In this document: positions 15,362 through 22,111 of the stretch, in pieces
How positions within the stretch are numbered: the stretch's first letter is position 1
How the letters are laid out: the number at the start of each line of letters is the position of its first letter
Assembly (NCBI GenBank): GCA_023460795.1
Contig: JAEWPC010000017.1
Span: 1 to 34,184 of the forward strand
DNA from: Bacillota bacterium
Lineage (GTDB): Bacteria; Bacillota; Bacilli; Paenibacillales; Paenibacillaceae
Direction: 5' to 3'
DNA length: 34,184 nucleotides
Program-made: the position numbers and the translations under genes
Notes under the pieces: generated by a model
Told to the model about the DNA's origin: nothing
The model's input: the letters and a program-made list of their open reading frames with translations, nothing else
Databases searched by the model: none

Positions 15362-16507
15362 ATGATCGACAATGTTTATGCGGACCGGTTTCCGGATCCT
15401 TCCAAAGTTCGCGTCGTCGTCGGCATGTCGGGGGGCGTCGATTCCTCCGTCACGGCGCTTCTGCTCAAGCAACAAGGCTACGACGTTATCGGCGTGTTCA
15501 TGAAAAACTGGGACGACACCGACGAGTTCGGCGTATGCACCGCGGAAGAAGACGCTGAGGACGTACGCCGCGTCTGCGACCAGATCGGCATCCCTTACTA
15601 TACGGTGAACTTCGAAGCGGAATATTACGACAAAGTGTTCGAATACTTCCTCGAGGAATACCGTCGGGGCAGGACGCCGAATCCCGATGTCATGTGCAAC
15701 CGGGAGATCAAATTCGGAGAGTTCCTACAGAAGGCGCTCGACTTGGGCGCGGACGTCATCGCGACCGGCCACTACGCGCGCGTGTCTCTCGTCGATGGAG
15801 AGTATCGCTTGCTTCGCGGCGTCGATAACAACAAAGACCAAACTTACTTCCTGCATGCGCTCAACCAGTCGCAGCTGTCACGGGCAATGTTCCCGATCGG
15901 CCATCTGCAAAAGCCGGACGTTCGCAAGATCGCGGAAGCAGCAGGTCTGTACACGGCGAAGAAAAAAGACAGCACCGGCGTATGCTTCATCGGCGAGCGG
16001 AACTTCAAGGAGTTCTTAAGCCAGTACTTGCCGGCGAAGCCAGGCAACATGGTGGACTTGGTCAGCGGCGAAGTCAAAGGACGCCATGACGGCTTGATGT
16101 ATTATACGCTGGGGCAGCGGCAAGGGCTCGGCATCGGCGGCTCGGGAAGCGGCGAACCGTGGTTCGTGGCGGACAAGGATTTAGCGGAGAACGTGCTCTA
16201 TGTCGTGCAGGGCGATGTTCATCCGAGCTTGTATTCGGTCGGCTTGACCGCGACCGGCGTCAACTGGATCAGCCCGAGCGAACCAACGGCGCCGATTCGG
16301 TGCATGGCGAAGTTCCGCTACCGCCAGCCGGATCAAGGCGTGACAATCACGCCGCTTGGTGATGGCACCTACAGCGTCGTGTTCGACGCCCCGCAGAAGG
16401 CGGTCACGCCGGGCCAAGCCGTCGTGTTCTACGACGGCGACGTCTGCCTCGGCGGCGGCACGATCGACAAGGTGCACAAGCTGGAAGCGGCTCGGGCCGG
16501 GGTTTGA
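15362..16507 (+). CDS. mnmA: tRNA-specific 2-thiouridylase MnmA
   Basis: Makes 2-thiouridine at wobble position 34 of tRNA-Lys/Glu/Gln using ATP and persulfide sulfur, 381 aa. The PP-loop SGGVDSS is at 23-29. The catalytic cysteines are Cys112 (PNPDVMCNREIKF) and Cys208 (STGVCFIGERNF). GHYAR and the LGQRQGLGIGG linker are intact, and the C-terminal beta-barrel closes the protein. ATG at 15362 has AGGGAGTG 7 bases upstream. The likely sulfur donor, the cysteine desulfurase gene, lies on the other strand; in B. subtilis the three genes are usually co-directional, so an inversion has occurred here. Confidence 0.97.
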   Translation: MIDNVYADRFPDPSKVRVVVGMSGGVDSSVTALLLKQQGYDVIGVFMKNWDDTDEFGVCTAEEDAEDVRRVCDQIGIPYYTVNFEAEYYDKVFEYFLEEYRRGRTPNPDVMCNREIKFGEFLQKALDLGADVIATGHYARVSLVDGEYRLLRGVDNNKDQTYFLHALNQSQLSRAMFPIGHLQKPDVRKIAEAAGLYTAKKKDSTGVCFIGERNFKEFLSQYLPAKPGNMVDLVSGEVKGRHDGLMYYTLGQRQGLGIGGSGSGEPWFVADKDLAENVLYVVQGDVHPSLYSVGLTATGVNWISPSEPTAPIRCMAKFRYRQPDQGVTITPLGDGTYSVVFDAPQKAVTPGQAVVFYDGDVCLGGGTIDKVHKLEAARAGV

Positions 16508-16518
16508 CCCGGCCGTGG

Positions 16519-16567
16519 AACCACATTTTCTTACCGCTTCGGCGGTAGGAAGGGTGGTTTTTTCTTT
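16519..16567 (+). terminator. mnmA terminator
   Basis: AACCAC...TACCGC, loop TTCG, GCGGTA...GTGGTT, followed by TTTTTTCTTT. A UUCG-capped stem with a clear U-run, 12 bases after the stop codon. Confidence 0.9.
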
Positions 16568-16580
16568 GGTAGTGTGTAGG

Positions 16581-16814
16581 GATAGGCGGTTTACCCGCTC
16601 ATCCGTGCTAGTTGGAGCTTGTTTCGAGCCGAGATAAGCGGTTTCTCCGCTTATCTGTGCCAATTGAAGCTAGTTTAGGACCGAGATATGCGGTTTCTCC
16701 GCTCATCTGTGCCAATTGAAGCTAGTTTAGGACCGAGATAAGCTGCGGTTTCTCCGCTCATCCGTGCCAGTTGGAGCTTGTTTCGAGCCGAGATAAGCGG
16801 GTATCCCGCTCATC
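16581..16814. repeat. 52-bp tandem repeat array, each unit with a hairpin
   Basis: Units start at 16581, 16633, 16685, 16737 and 16792 (the last is truncated). Lengths are 52, 52, 52 and 55 bp plus 23 bp. Every unit begins with a small palindrome, best in unit 2 (GATAAGCGG-TTTCT-CCGCTTATC). The rest comes in two versions: units 1 and 4 share GTTGGAGCTTGTTTCGAGCC, units 2 and 3 share ATTGAAGCTAGTTTAGGACC. Unit 5 overlaps the stop codon of the minus-strand gene at 16810. The array sits between convergent genes. There is no coding potential and it is not a CRISPR. Confidence 0.85.
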
Positions 16815-17517
16815 CCAGCTTGGATGCCAAGTTTGTAAGGCGGTACTTATACGCACGTACATTACTTCCACCTAATCTCTCCAAGAGTCCGCGTGCTTCC
16901 GCCTGTCTGATGACGCATCTCGCAGCTTCCGTCCCCACCTGCAACCACTCGCACGCTTCCTTCATCCCGAACGCCCTGTTGTTCAGCCAGGCGCAGCGGA
17001 TGAGTTCCCGTTCGTAGACAGGTAGCTCCATCCAGCCGAGACCACCGCCGCGGTCAGCGCTTCCATTGCCGCCGAACCGGCCAAGCATCTCGTATACGGA
17101 GCGACGGCACGCATCCGGCTTCTTGTCGAGCTCGTCCCAGCTGAATGGCATGTAGCGGTAACCGAGATTCATGAGCGTGCGTACGCGCATCCGCTCGAAC
17201 GAGAAACGGTCTCGCGTGATCTTCTCCGCATGAACGACGAACCCGTCCGCCTCGAACGCGACGCGCCATACCCGGTGGAACACGTCTACGTAAATCTTGA
17301 CGCCGGACAAGCTCATCACCTCATGCTCGAGCACCAAATCTTCAAATGTACCGAGCACGTACCAAAGCATCTCCAGCAGCTTTTTCGTTCCGGTTAAATC
17401 CTTGTTCAGCATCTCCAGCCGCATCCCCGTGGCATTCCGTCTCTGTTCCTCAAGGAAAGCCTCGTACGCCTCCTCGAATCCAACGATCCTTTCACCATGC
17501 CGAATTCGCATGACCAT
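16810..17517 (-). CDS. Putative PD-(D/E)xK-like (DUF559-type) protein with C-terminal winged helix
   Basis: A 235-aa protein I cannot name. Residues about 60-135 resemble the DUF559/Vsr-like nuclease core: a predicted strand ending in D78 (IYVDVF), then E89-x-D91-G in VAFEADGFVVH, a charged helix (DRFSFERMRVRTL), and GYRYMPFSWDEL. Residues about 165-225 look like a winged helix (ELIRCAWLNN, EWLQVGTEAARCVIRQAEARGLL). The ATG at 17517 has GGAGGGG 5 bases upstream. It has no operon partner and is flanked by terminators and repeats. Both domain assignments are pattern-based inference, and the lysine of the PD-(D/E)xK motif is not evident, so activity is uncertain. Confidence 0.7.
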   Translation of the reverse strand: MVMRIRHGERIVGFEEAYEAFLEEQRRNATGMRLEMLNKDLTGTKKLLEMLWYVLGTFEDLVLEHEVMSLSGVKIYVDVFHRVWRVAFEADGFVVHAEKITRDRFSFERMRVRTLMNLGYRYMPFSWDELDKKPDACRRSVYEMLGRFGGNGSADRGGGLGWMELPVYERELIRCAWLNNRAFGMKEACEWLQVGTEAARCVIRQAEARGLLERLGGSNVRAYKYRLTNLASKLG

Positions 17518-17586
17518 CCGATCCCCTCCCCGAGCTCATCTTCACCAAACCGCTAAACAACCAATCCGCCAACCGCGCCACCAAAT

Positions 17587-17622
17587 AAAAAAGCCGCCCG
17601 CTCCCGCGAGGGAACGGACGGC
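17587..17622 (-). terminator. Third terminator downstream of cspA
   Basis: On the minus strand a GC-rich hairpin (17622-17593; core GTTCCC-TCGC-GGGAGC) is followed by TTTTTT (17592-17587). It lies between cspA and the nuclease-like gene and would insulate the latter. Confidence 0.7.
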
Positions 17623-17649
17623 GCGTGCTTCGCACCAAGCTATGGAATG

Positions 17650-17683
17650 AAAAACCCCTTGCCCGGCTGACCGGTACAAGGGG
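17650..17683 (-). terminator. Second terminator downstream of cspA
   Basis: CCCCTTG (17683-17677) pairs with CAAGGGG (17661-17655), with CCGG/CCGG inside, followed by TTTTT on the minus strand. Confidence 0.8.
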
Positions 17684-17708
17684 CGTCGATGCTCAGTTCG
17701 TGATTATG

Positions 17709-17735
17709 AAAATAAGTCCTCGCTTCGCGAGACTT
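17709..17735 (-). terminator. Hairpin overlapping the cspA stop codon
   Basis: AAGTC-TCGC, loop GAA, GCGA-GGACTT, then ATTTTC on the minus strand. The stem begins inside the TAA stop codon, so a ribosome finishing cspA would disturb it. Confidence 0.6.
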
Positions 17736-17931
17736 ACAGTTTCACCACGTTGGATGCTTGAGGACCACGGTTGCCTTGAGTGATTTCGAACTCAACCGCT
17801 TGGCCTTCTTCCAAAGTTTTGAAGCCATCGCCTTGGATTGCGGAGAAGTGAACGAATACATCGTTGCCGTCTTCTACCGAGATGAATCCATAGCCTTTTT
17901 CTGCGTTAAACCACTTAACTGTTCCTCTCAA
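17734..17931 (-). CDS. Cold-shock protein (CspA/CspB family)
   Basis: A 65-aa single-domain RNA/DNA chaperone. It opens GTVKWFNAEKGYGFI with RNP1 (KGYGFI) and has RNP2 as VFVHFSAI; aromatic residues W8, F9, F15, F27, H29 and F30 line the nucleic-acid face. It starts with TTG at 17931, with AGGAGG 8 bases upstream; no ATG is available. It is a monocistronic unit with its own strong promoter and successive terminators. A short leader hairpin (TCGCCG/CGGCGA, 17952-17967) precedes the ribosome binding site. Confidence 0.96.
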   Translation of the reverse strand: MRGTVKWFNAEKGYGFISVEDGNDVFVHFSAIQGDGFKTLEEGQAVEFEITQGNRGPQASNVVKL

Positions 17932-17975
17932 ATGAAAAACCTCCTAAAATCTCGCCGTTCTCGGCGAATGAGGTA

Positions 17976-18004
17976 ATTATAACCGAATCGCAGGCAACTT
18001 GCAA
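17976..18004 (-). promoter_or_regulatory. SigA promoter of the cold-shock gene
   Basis: TTGCAA (18004-17999), 17 bases, TATAAT (17981-17976) on the minus strand, giving a leader of about 40 bases. That is short compared with the long leaders of cold-induced csp genes. Confidence 0.8.
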
Positions 18005-18021
18005 TATGCCAACCCTCGCCT

Positions 18022-18759
18022 TTACCCTCGTTTAACCAGTCGTAGCAAGGAACTAGGGGTCGGAGTAAACGGCAAACCGGTCGGGATAATCTCCGCTTCC
18101 GCAGTACTCGCCACCCTATCAATCAGGTCTGGAAGATAGGGGATCGGCTCCCACTTTAAGGTAACCAAGGGATAGATCCGCAGCTGTCCGCCCGGCTTCA
18201 ATACGCGCAGCAACTCCTCGATCGCCGCCGTATGGAAGTGTTCATCGAAGCTGTCGCCATATAAGAATAAGAAGTGACTGCACACCGCAAGCGAAAAGAA
18301 GCTTTCGGCGAAAGGCAGGCTCGGCAACGCCGCCGCGACATAACGCTCGCGCGCGCCTTCGCTCCGGAAATCTTCGGCGAACCGCTTGAGCGATTGTTCC
18401 CGCAGCTTCCGGTGCTGCTCCGGCGAGCCGTAGAAGCTCCAGTCGAACGAACCCGCGGCAGCCGCGATCTTGGCTGACGACACCTCGATCTCCTTCTCCG
18501 CATCGGCAATGACTTGCTCCGTCAGACCCGCGTAGAACGGGTCTGCGGCATACGCATCGACGCCGATCCCGCGCATATGCGCCGTGAACGATGAGCCGCC
18601 TCCCGCGACGTCCAGCACCGGACCGGCGAGCCAATCGGCTTCCGTCAACCGGAACATCGCCTCGTACTCCTTGAACGCCCGGCAAGTGTTCGCAACCCCC
18701 GTCTGCGGATATGCCGGCGGTTTGCCCTCGCCGGTTGAACCACCTTGAAATTCATTCAT
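18022..18759 (-). CDS. Class I SAM-dependent methyltransferase
   Basis: A 245-aa protein. Motif I is PVLDVAGGGSSF (about 47-58) and an acidic motif II follows (VDAYAADPFY). LPSLPFAESFFSLAVCSHFLF (about 145-165) is the usual substrate-pocket/motif IV strand, and LLRVLKPGGQLRIYPL is the conserved post-motif, so a Rossmann-fold methyltransferase is clear. The substrate is unknown; the family is close to UbiE/small-molecule methyltransferases. ATG at 18759 has GGAG 9 bases upstream. It is divergent from the 77-aa protein gene and shares its regulatory region. Confidence 0.88.
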   Translation of the reverse strand: MNEFQGGSTGEGKPPAYPQTGVANTCRAFKEYEAMFRLTEADWLAGPVLDVAGGGSSFTAHMRGIGVDAYAADPFYAGLTEQVIADAEKEIEVSSAKIAAAAGSFDWSFYGSPEQHRKLREQSLKRFAEDFRSEGARERYVAAALPSLPFAESFFSLAVCSHFLFLYGDSFDEHFHTAAIEELLRVLKPGGQLRIYPLVTLKWEPIPYLPDLIDRVASTAEAEIIPTGLPFTPTPSSLLRLVKRG

Positions 18760-18811
18760 TGCACTCGTCTCCTCTCATCTCTTCCAAGCTCGTCTCGTCT
18801 AATCTCGGCTC

Positions 18812-18835
18812 TCATTTCACGCTCGCATGAAATGA
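18812..18835. promoter_or_regulatory. Inverted repeat in the methyltransferase leader
   Basis: TCATTTCA (18812-18819) and TGAAATGA (18828-18835) with 8 bases between. It lies immediately downstream of the predicted methyltransferase start point, so it may be an operator or leader hairpin. Confidence 0.4.
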
Positions 18836-18843
18836 TTACCAGT

Positions 18844-18872
18844 AGAATTGCACAGGGAAGCGCACCTGTCAA
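18844..18872 (-). promoter_or_regulatory. Probable promoter of the methyltransferase gene
   Basis: Perfect -35 TTGACA (18872-18867), 17 bases, then AATTCT (18849-18844) on the minus strand. The -10 is weak. Confidence 0.5.
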
Positions 18873-18893
18873 CCGCCTTTTTCCAGGCTGACG

Positions 18894-18922
18894 TTGCTTT
18901 CTCCGCCCATCTCTTCTATGAT
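18894..18922 (+). promoter_or_regulatory. SigA promoter of the 77-aa gene to yfiT unit
   Basis: TTGCTT (18894-18899), 17 bases, TATGAT (18917-18922), 41 bases before the ATG at 18964. Confidence 0.7.
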
Positions 18923-18963
18923 GAAAAAAAACGGCAATCGCTGCCAAGATCAGGAGAGTACGC

Positions 18964-19197
18964 ATGTTCGCGAAACATACCGTCTACAAACACGACAATT
19001 ACAATATGCTTACCGTAGAAGTGCAAGGAAAGACGCTCGTCGTACGCGAAATATCGGATCAATGGGGCGAGGAATGCCACAAATTCCTGAGCCGCCCGGA
19101 GATGATGGATTGGGCGCAGCGCCGATTCCGCGCCGAGGATTTCCCCGGAGGCGAAGAGGAACTCCAGCTTACGATGGAGAAGCTTCGCAACATCTAA
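18964..19197 (+). CDS. Conserved-looking hypothetical protein, 77 aa
   Basis: I do not recognise a family. The ATG at 18964 has AGGAG 7 bases upstream and a good promoter, and codon use matches the neighbours, so the gene is real. The product is soluble. The N-terminal half looks like beta strands (TVYKHDNYNMLTVEVQGKTL) and the C-terminal half is helical and charged, with many aromatic residues (MMDWAQRRFRAEDF). It is first in a unit with a small membrane protein, pepF and yfiT. There is no metal motif and no signal peptide. Confidence 0.75.
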   Translation: MFAKHTVYKHDNYNMLTVEVQGKTLVVREISDQWGEECHKFLSRPEMMDWAQRRFRAEDFPGGEEELQLTMEKLRNI

Positions 19198-19229
19198 ACC
19201 GCTGACCGTCAGGAGGCATCGTCTGTCAC

Positions 19230-19403
19230 ATGGAAGCCAATATTATCTTCATAATTTCGGCATTCGCGCTTGCCGGCGTCATCATTATGATGCGCGAACG
19301 CATTCCGTCGAACTTGCGCCGCGGGCTCGCCCTCACCTCGATCGCGCTGGTGCTGTTCGCCTTCTTCCTTATCGTGTACAGCTTCTACAAGGCAGGCAGC
19401 TAA
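19230..19403 (+). CDS. Small two-helix membrane protein, 57 aa
   Basis: ATG at 19230 to TAA at 19403. It has a first hydrophobic helix (about 4-21, IIFIISAFALAGVIIM), a short basic loop (RERIPSNLRRG) and a second helix (about 33-50, ALTSIALVLFAFFLIVYSF). The hairpin topology with a positively charged loop suggests an inner-membrane micropeptide with the loop in the cytoplasm. AGGAGG is 13 bases upstream, longer than usual. It lies between the 77-aa gene and pepF on the same strand. The function is unknown. Confidence 0.65.
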   Translation: MEANIIFIISAFALAGVIIMMRERIPSNLRRGLALTSIALVLFAFFLIVYSFYKAGS

Positions 19404-19646
19404 TCTTAGGCGCCTAGCCGATGTAAACATCCGATCGCGCAGGGGCATACTGATCCAGGAAACCATTCCCGCTAACCGGAGGTTCCTATGAGACCGCATC
19501 CCCTGCCCGTCGCCGCCGTCATGGCGGCTTTCGTATTGATGGCTGGCACGATCCAGCACTCATCCGCTTATTCCGCGTCGAACGGCGATGGAATCCATTC
19601 CGCGCCGGCCGCACGCGACAATCCCTTAAGGAGGTCATCGAACCCT

Positions 19647-21440
19647 ATGAGCCAAGTACCTAAACGAAGCGAGACGCCGCAAGAGCACCGTTGGAAGCTG
19701 GAAGACTTATACCCTAACCAGGCGGCATGGGATGCCGAGTACGGCAAAGTAAAGAAGATGTTGGGCGACATCGCTTCCTTCCAAGGCAAGCTGAAGGACG
19801 CCGACGCGATCGACCGTTGCTTTACGCTCGATGACGAAATCTCCTTGCTCACGGAGCGCCTGTACGTGTACGCCAACATGCGGCACCACGAAGATACGGC
19901 CGAACCGACGTATCAAGCGCTGTCGGACAAATCGAAGAAGCTGAGCGTGGATGTGAGCGAAGCGACTTCCTTCATTACGCCGGAAATTCTGAGCCTGTCC
20001 GAATCCGAGCTAAAGGCGCTGACGGAAGATCCCAAGCTGGCGAAATTCAAGCGCACGCTAACCGAGATGCTCCGTCAGAAGCCGCACACCTTGTCGAAGA
20101 ACGAGGAGTCGCTGATGGCGCAAGTCGGCAACTTGTCCCAAGCTCCGAACACGATTTTCGGCATGCTGAACAACGCGGATCTGAAGTTCCCTAAAGTAAA
20201 GAACGACCAAGGAGAAGAAGTCGAGCTCTCCCACGGCCGCTACATTCAATTCCTCGAAAGCCGCTATCCGGAAGTCCGGCGAGACGCTTTCAAGGCGATG
20301 TACGATACATACGCCAAATGGAAAAACACGCTGGCCGCCACCTTGAACGCCAACGTGACCAAAAACCTATTTTACGCCAAAACCCGTAAGTACCCGTCCG
20401 CGCTCGAGATGTCGCTGTTCGGCGACAACATCCCGCAGTCGGTATACGACAATCTGATCGGGACGATCCACGAGTTCCTCCCGCTCATGCACCGGTACAT
20501 GGACCTGCGCAAAAAACTGCTGAAGCTGAATGAGCTTCATATGTACGACCTGTTCGTTCCGCTCGTCGACGAGTACGACCTCAAGATCACGTACGAGGAA
20601 GCGAAGCAACGCGTATACGACAGCTTGGCCCCGCTCGGCGACGATTACCGCAAGGTGCTCCAAGAAGGCTTCGACAACGGCTGGATCGACGTGTACGAGA
20701 ACGAAGGCAAACGCAGCGGCGCCTACAGCTGGGGAGCTTACGGCACCCACCCTTACGTCCTGCTGAACCATAAGGACAACTTGAACAGCATGTTCACGCT
20801 CGCGCACGAGATGGGCCACGCGCTTCACTCGTACTACTCGGACACGACTCAGGAGTACCGCGACGCGCAATATACGATTTTCCTTGCGGAAGTCGCCTCC
20901 ACGCTGAACGAAGCGCTGCTCATGCACGACATGCTGGAGAAGGCGGACGATCCGAAGGCGAAAATGTACCTATTGACGTATTACGCCGACCAATTCCGGA
21001 CGACCGTGTTCCGTCAGACGATGTTCGCGGAGTTCGAGAAGATCATTCACGCCAAAGCCGAGGAAGGCGAAGCCCTGACTCCTCAATTGCTCAGCCAAAT
21101 CTACTACGACCTGAACGTGCAGTATTACGGCAAAGACATGGTCGTCGACAAAGATATCGAGATGGAATGGGCTCGAATCCCCCATTTCTATACGAGCTTC
21201 TACGTGTACAAGTACGCGACGGGCTTCTCGGCCGCGACAAGCTTCGCGAAGCAAATTCTCGACGAAGGCAAGCCGGCCGTCGACCGCTACCTGGGCTTCC
21301 TGAAGAGCGGCGGAAGCGACTACTCGATCAACATTCTGAAGAAAGCCGGCGTCGATATGTCGTCGCCGGAACCGATTCGCCAAGCGATGAGCGTGTTCCA
21401 GGGCTTAATCGAGCAAATGGAGCAGCTTACGGCGAAATAA
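19647..21440 (+). CDS. pepF: Oligoendopeptidase F (M3B metallopeptidase)
   Basis: Zinc peptidase that degrades short peptides, 597 aa from ATG 19647, the family's usual length. The N-terminal helical oligoF domain starts PKRSETPQEHRWKLEDLYP. The M3 zinc site is H387-EMG-H391 in FTLAHEMGHALHS, with a downstream Glu ligand in VASTLNEALLMHDML. The ending LKKAGVDMSSPEPI is typical. AAGGAGG lies 12 bases before this ATG. The frame is open further upstream to another ATG at 19488, with CGGAGG 5 bases before it, which would add 53 residues starting with a hydrophobic stretch; an exported isoform is therefore possible. Next gene yfiT is 33 bases on. Confidence 0.93.
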   Translation: MSQVPKRSETPQEHRWKLEDLYPNQAAWDAEYGKVKKMLGDIASFQGKLKDADAIDRCFTLDDEISLLTERLYVYANMRHHEDTAEPTYQALSDKSKKLSVDVSEATSFITPEILSLSESELKALTEDPKLAKFKRTLTEMLRQKPHTLSKNEESLMAQVGNLSQAPNTIFGMLNNADLKFPKVKNDQGEEVELSHGRYIQFLESRYPEVRRDAFKAMYDTYAKWKNTLAATLNANVTKNLFYAKTRKYPSALEMSLFGDNIPQSVYDNLIGTIHEFLPLMHRYMDLRKKLLKLNELHMYDLFVPLVDEYDLKITYEEAKQRVYDSLAPLGDDYRKVLQEGFDNGWIDVYENEGKRSGAYSWGAYGTHPYVLLNHKDNLNSMFTLAHEMGHALHSYYSDTTQEYRDAQYTIFLAEVASTLNEALLMHDMLEKADDPKAKMYLLTYYADQFRTTVFRQTMFAEFEKIIHAKAEEGEALTPQLLSQIYYDLNVQYYGKDMVVDKDIEMEWARIPHFYTSFYVYKYATGFSAATSFAKQILDEGKPAVDRYLGFLKSGGSDYSINILKKAGVDMSSPEPIRQAMSVFQGLIEQMEQLTAK

Positions 21441-21473
21441 TGACCATTGTTGTCTGGGAGAGGGGAAAAGGAA

Positions 21474-22007
21474 ATGACCACTTCATCGGAGCAATTGAAG
21501 TTCCCGATCGGCAAGTTCGTCAAGCCGGACGGCTTGACCGAAGCGCAGCGCGCTAAGCTGATCGGAGAGCTGGCACAAGTACCGGCACAGCTGAAGCAAG
21601 CGGTTGTAAACCTTAACGACGAGCAGCTCGATACGCCTTACCGTCCGGATGGCTGGACCGTCCGTCAAGTCGTGCATCACCTCGCCGACGCGTCGATCAA
21701 CCAGTACACGAGGTTTAAGCTGGCTTTGACCGAGGACAATCCGACGATCAAAGCGTTCGAGGAAGATCGGTGGGCGGAATTGACCGATTCCAAGCTTCCG
21801 ATCGCCTCCTCCATCGCGTTGGTCGACGGCCTGTACGATCGCTGGAACACGTTCCTGCGCGGCATGACAGCCGAAGATTTCTCTAGAACGTTCGTGCATC
21901 CGGTTAACGGCCGGATGGACTTGAACCTCTTGCTCGCCATCTGCGTCTGGCACGGCCAGCATCATATCGCCCACATTACTTCGCTTCGCAAGCGGATGGG
22001 CTGGTAA
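21474..22007 (+). CDS. YfiT-type DinB-fold metal-dependent protein (bacillithiol transferase family)
   Basis: A 177-aa DinB/YfiT four-helix protein closely resembling B. subtilis YfiT: FPIGKF at the start, QLDTPYRPDGWTVRQVVHHLAD, NQYTRFKLALTE, then WHGQHHIAHITSLRKRMGW. One His in VVHHLAD and two in WHGQHHIAH are the expected metal ligands. Family members are proposed bacillithiol-dependent S-transferases or hydrolases; the substrate is not known. I chose ATG at 21474 (AGAGGGG 10 bases upstream); the in-frame TTG at 21447 only translates the ribosome binding region. It is last in its unit, followed by a strong terminator. Confidence 0.9.
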   Translation: MTTSSEQLKFPIGKFVKPDGLTEAQRAKLIGELAQVPAQLKQAVVNLNDEQLDTPYRPDGWTVRQVVHHLADASINQYTRFKLALTEDNPTIKAFEEDRWAELTDSKLPIASSIALVDGLYDRWNTFLRGMTAEDFSRTFVHPVNGRMDLNLLLAICVWHGQHHIAHITSLRKRMGW

Positions 22008-22013
22008 CGCACG

Positions 22014-22050
22014 AAAGCGCTCCTCGTTAATCGAGGAGCGCTTTATTTAG
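22014..22050 (+). terminator. Terminator after yfiT-type gene
   Basis: AAAGCGCTCCTCG (22014-22026) pairs perfectly with CGAGGAGCGCTTT (22032-22044), 5-base loop, then ATTTAG. It ends the four-gene unit from 18,964. Confidence 0.85.
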
Positions 22051-22060
22051 AGTATCCGGA

Positions 22061-22088
22061 TTTAGCCATTTTTTGATCTCGTTATAAA
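22061..22088 (+). promoter_or_regulatory. Possible promoter of the NmrA-like reductase gene
   Basis: TTTAGC, 16 bases, TATAAA, then 23 bases to the ATG with AAAGGAAG between. The -35 is weak. Confidence 0.4.
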
Positions 22089-22111
22089 AATATCGAAAGG
22101 AAGATCAGTTC

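Noticed and set aside
16581..16814. CRISPR array
   Set aside because: The repeats are contiguous 52-bp units with no unique spacers and there are no cas genes.
19404..19440. Short palindromes TAGGCGCCTA and GATGT-AA-ACATC upstream of pepF
   Set aside because: They are short, not aligned with any promoter, and within chance expectation.
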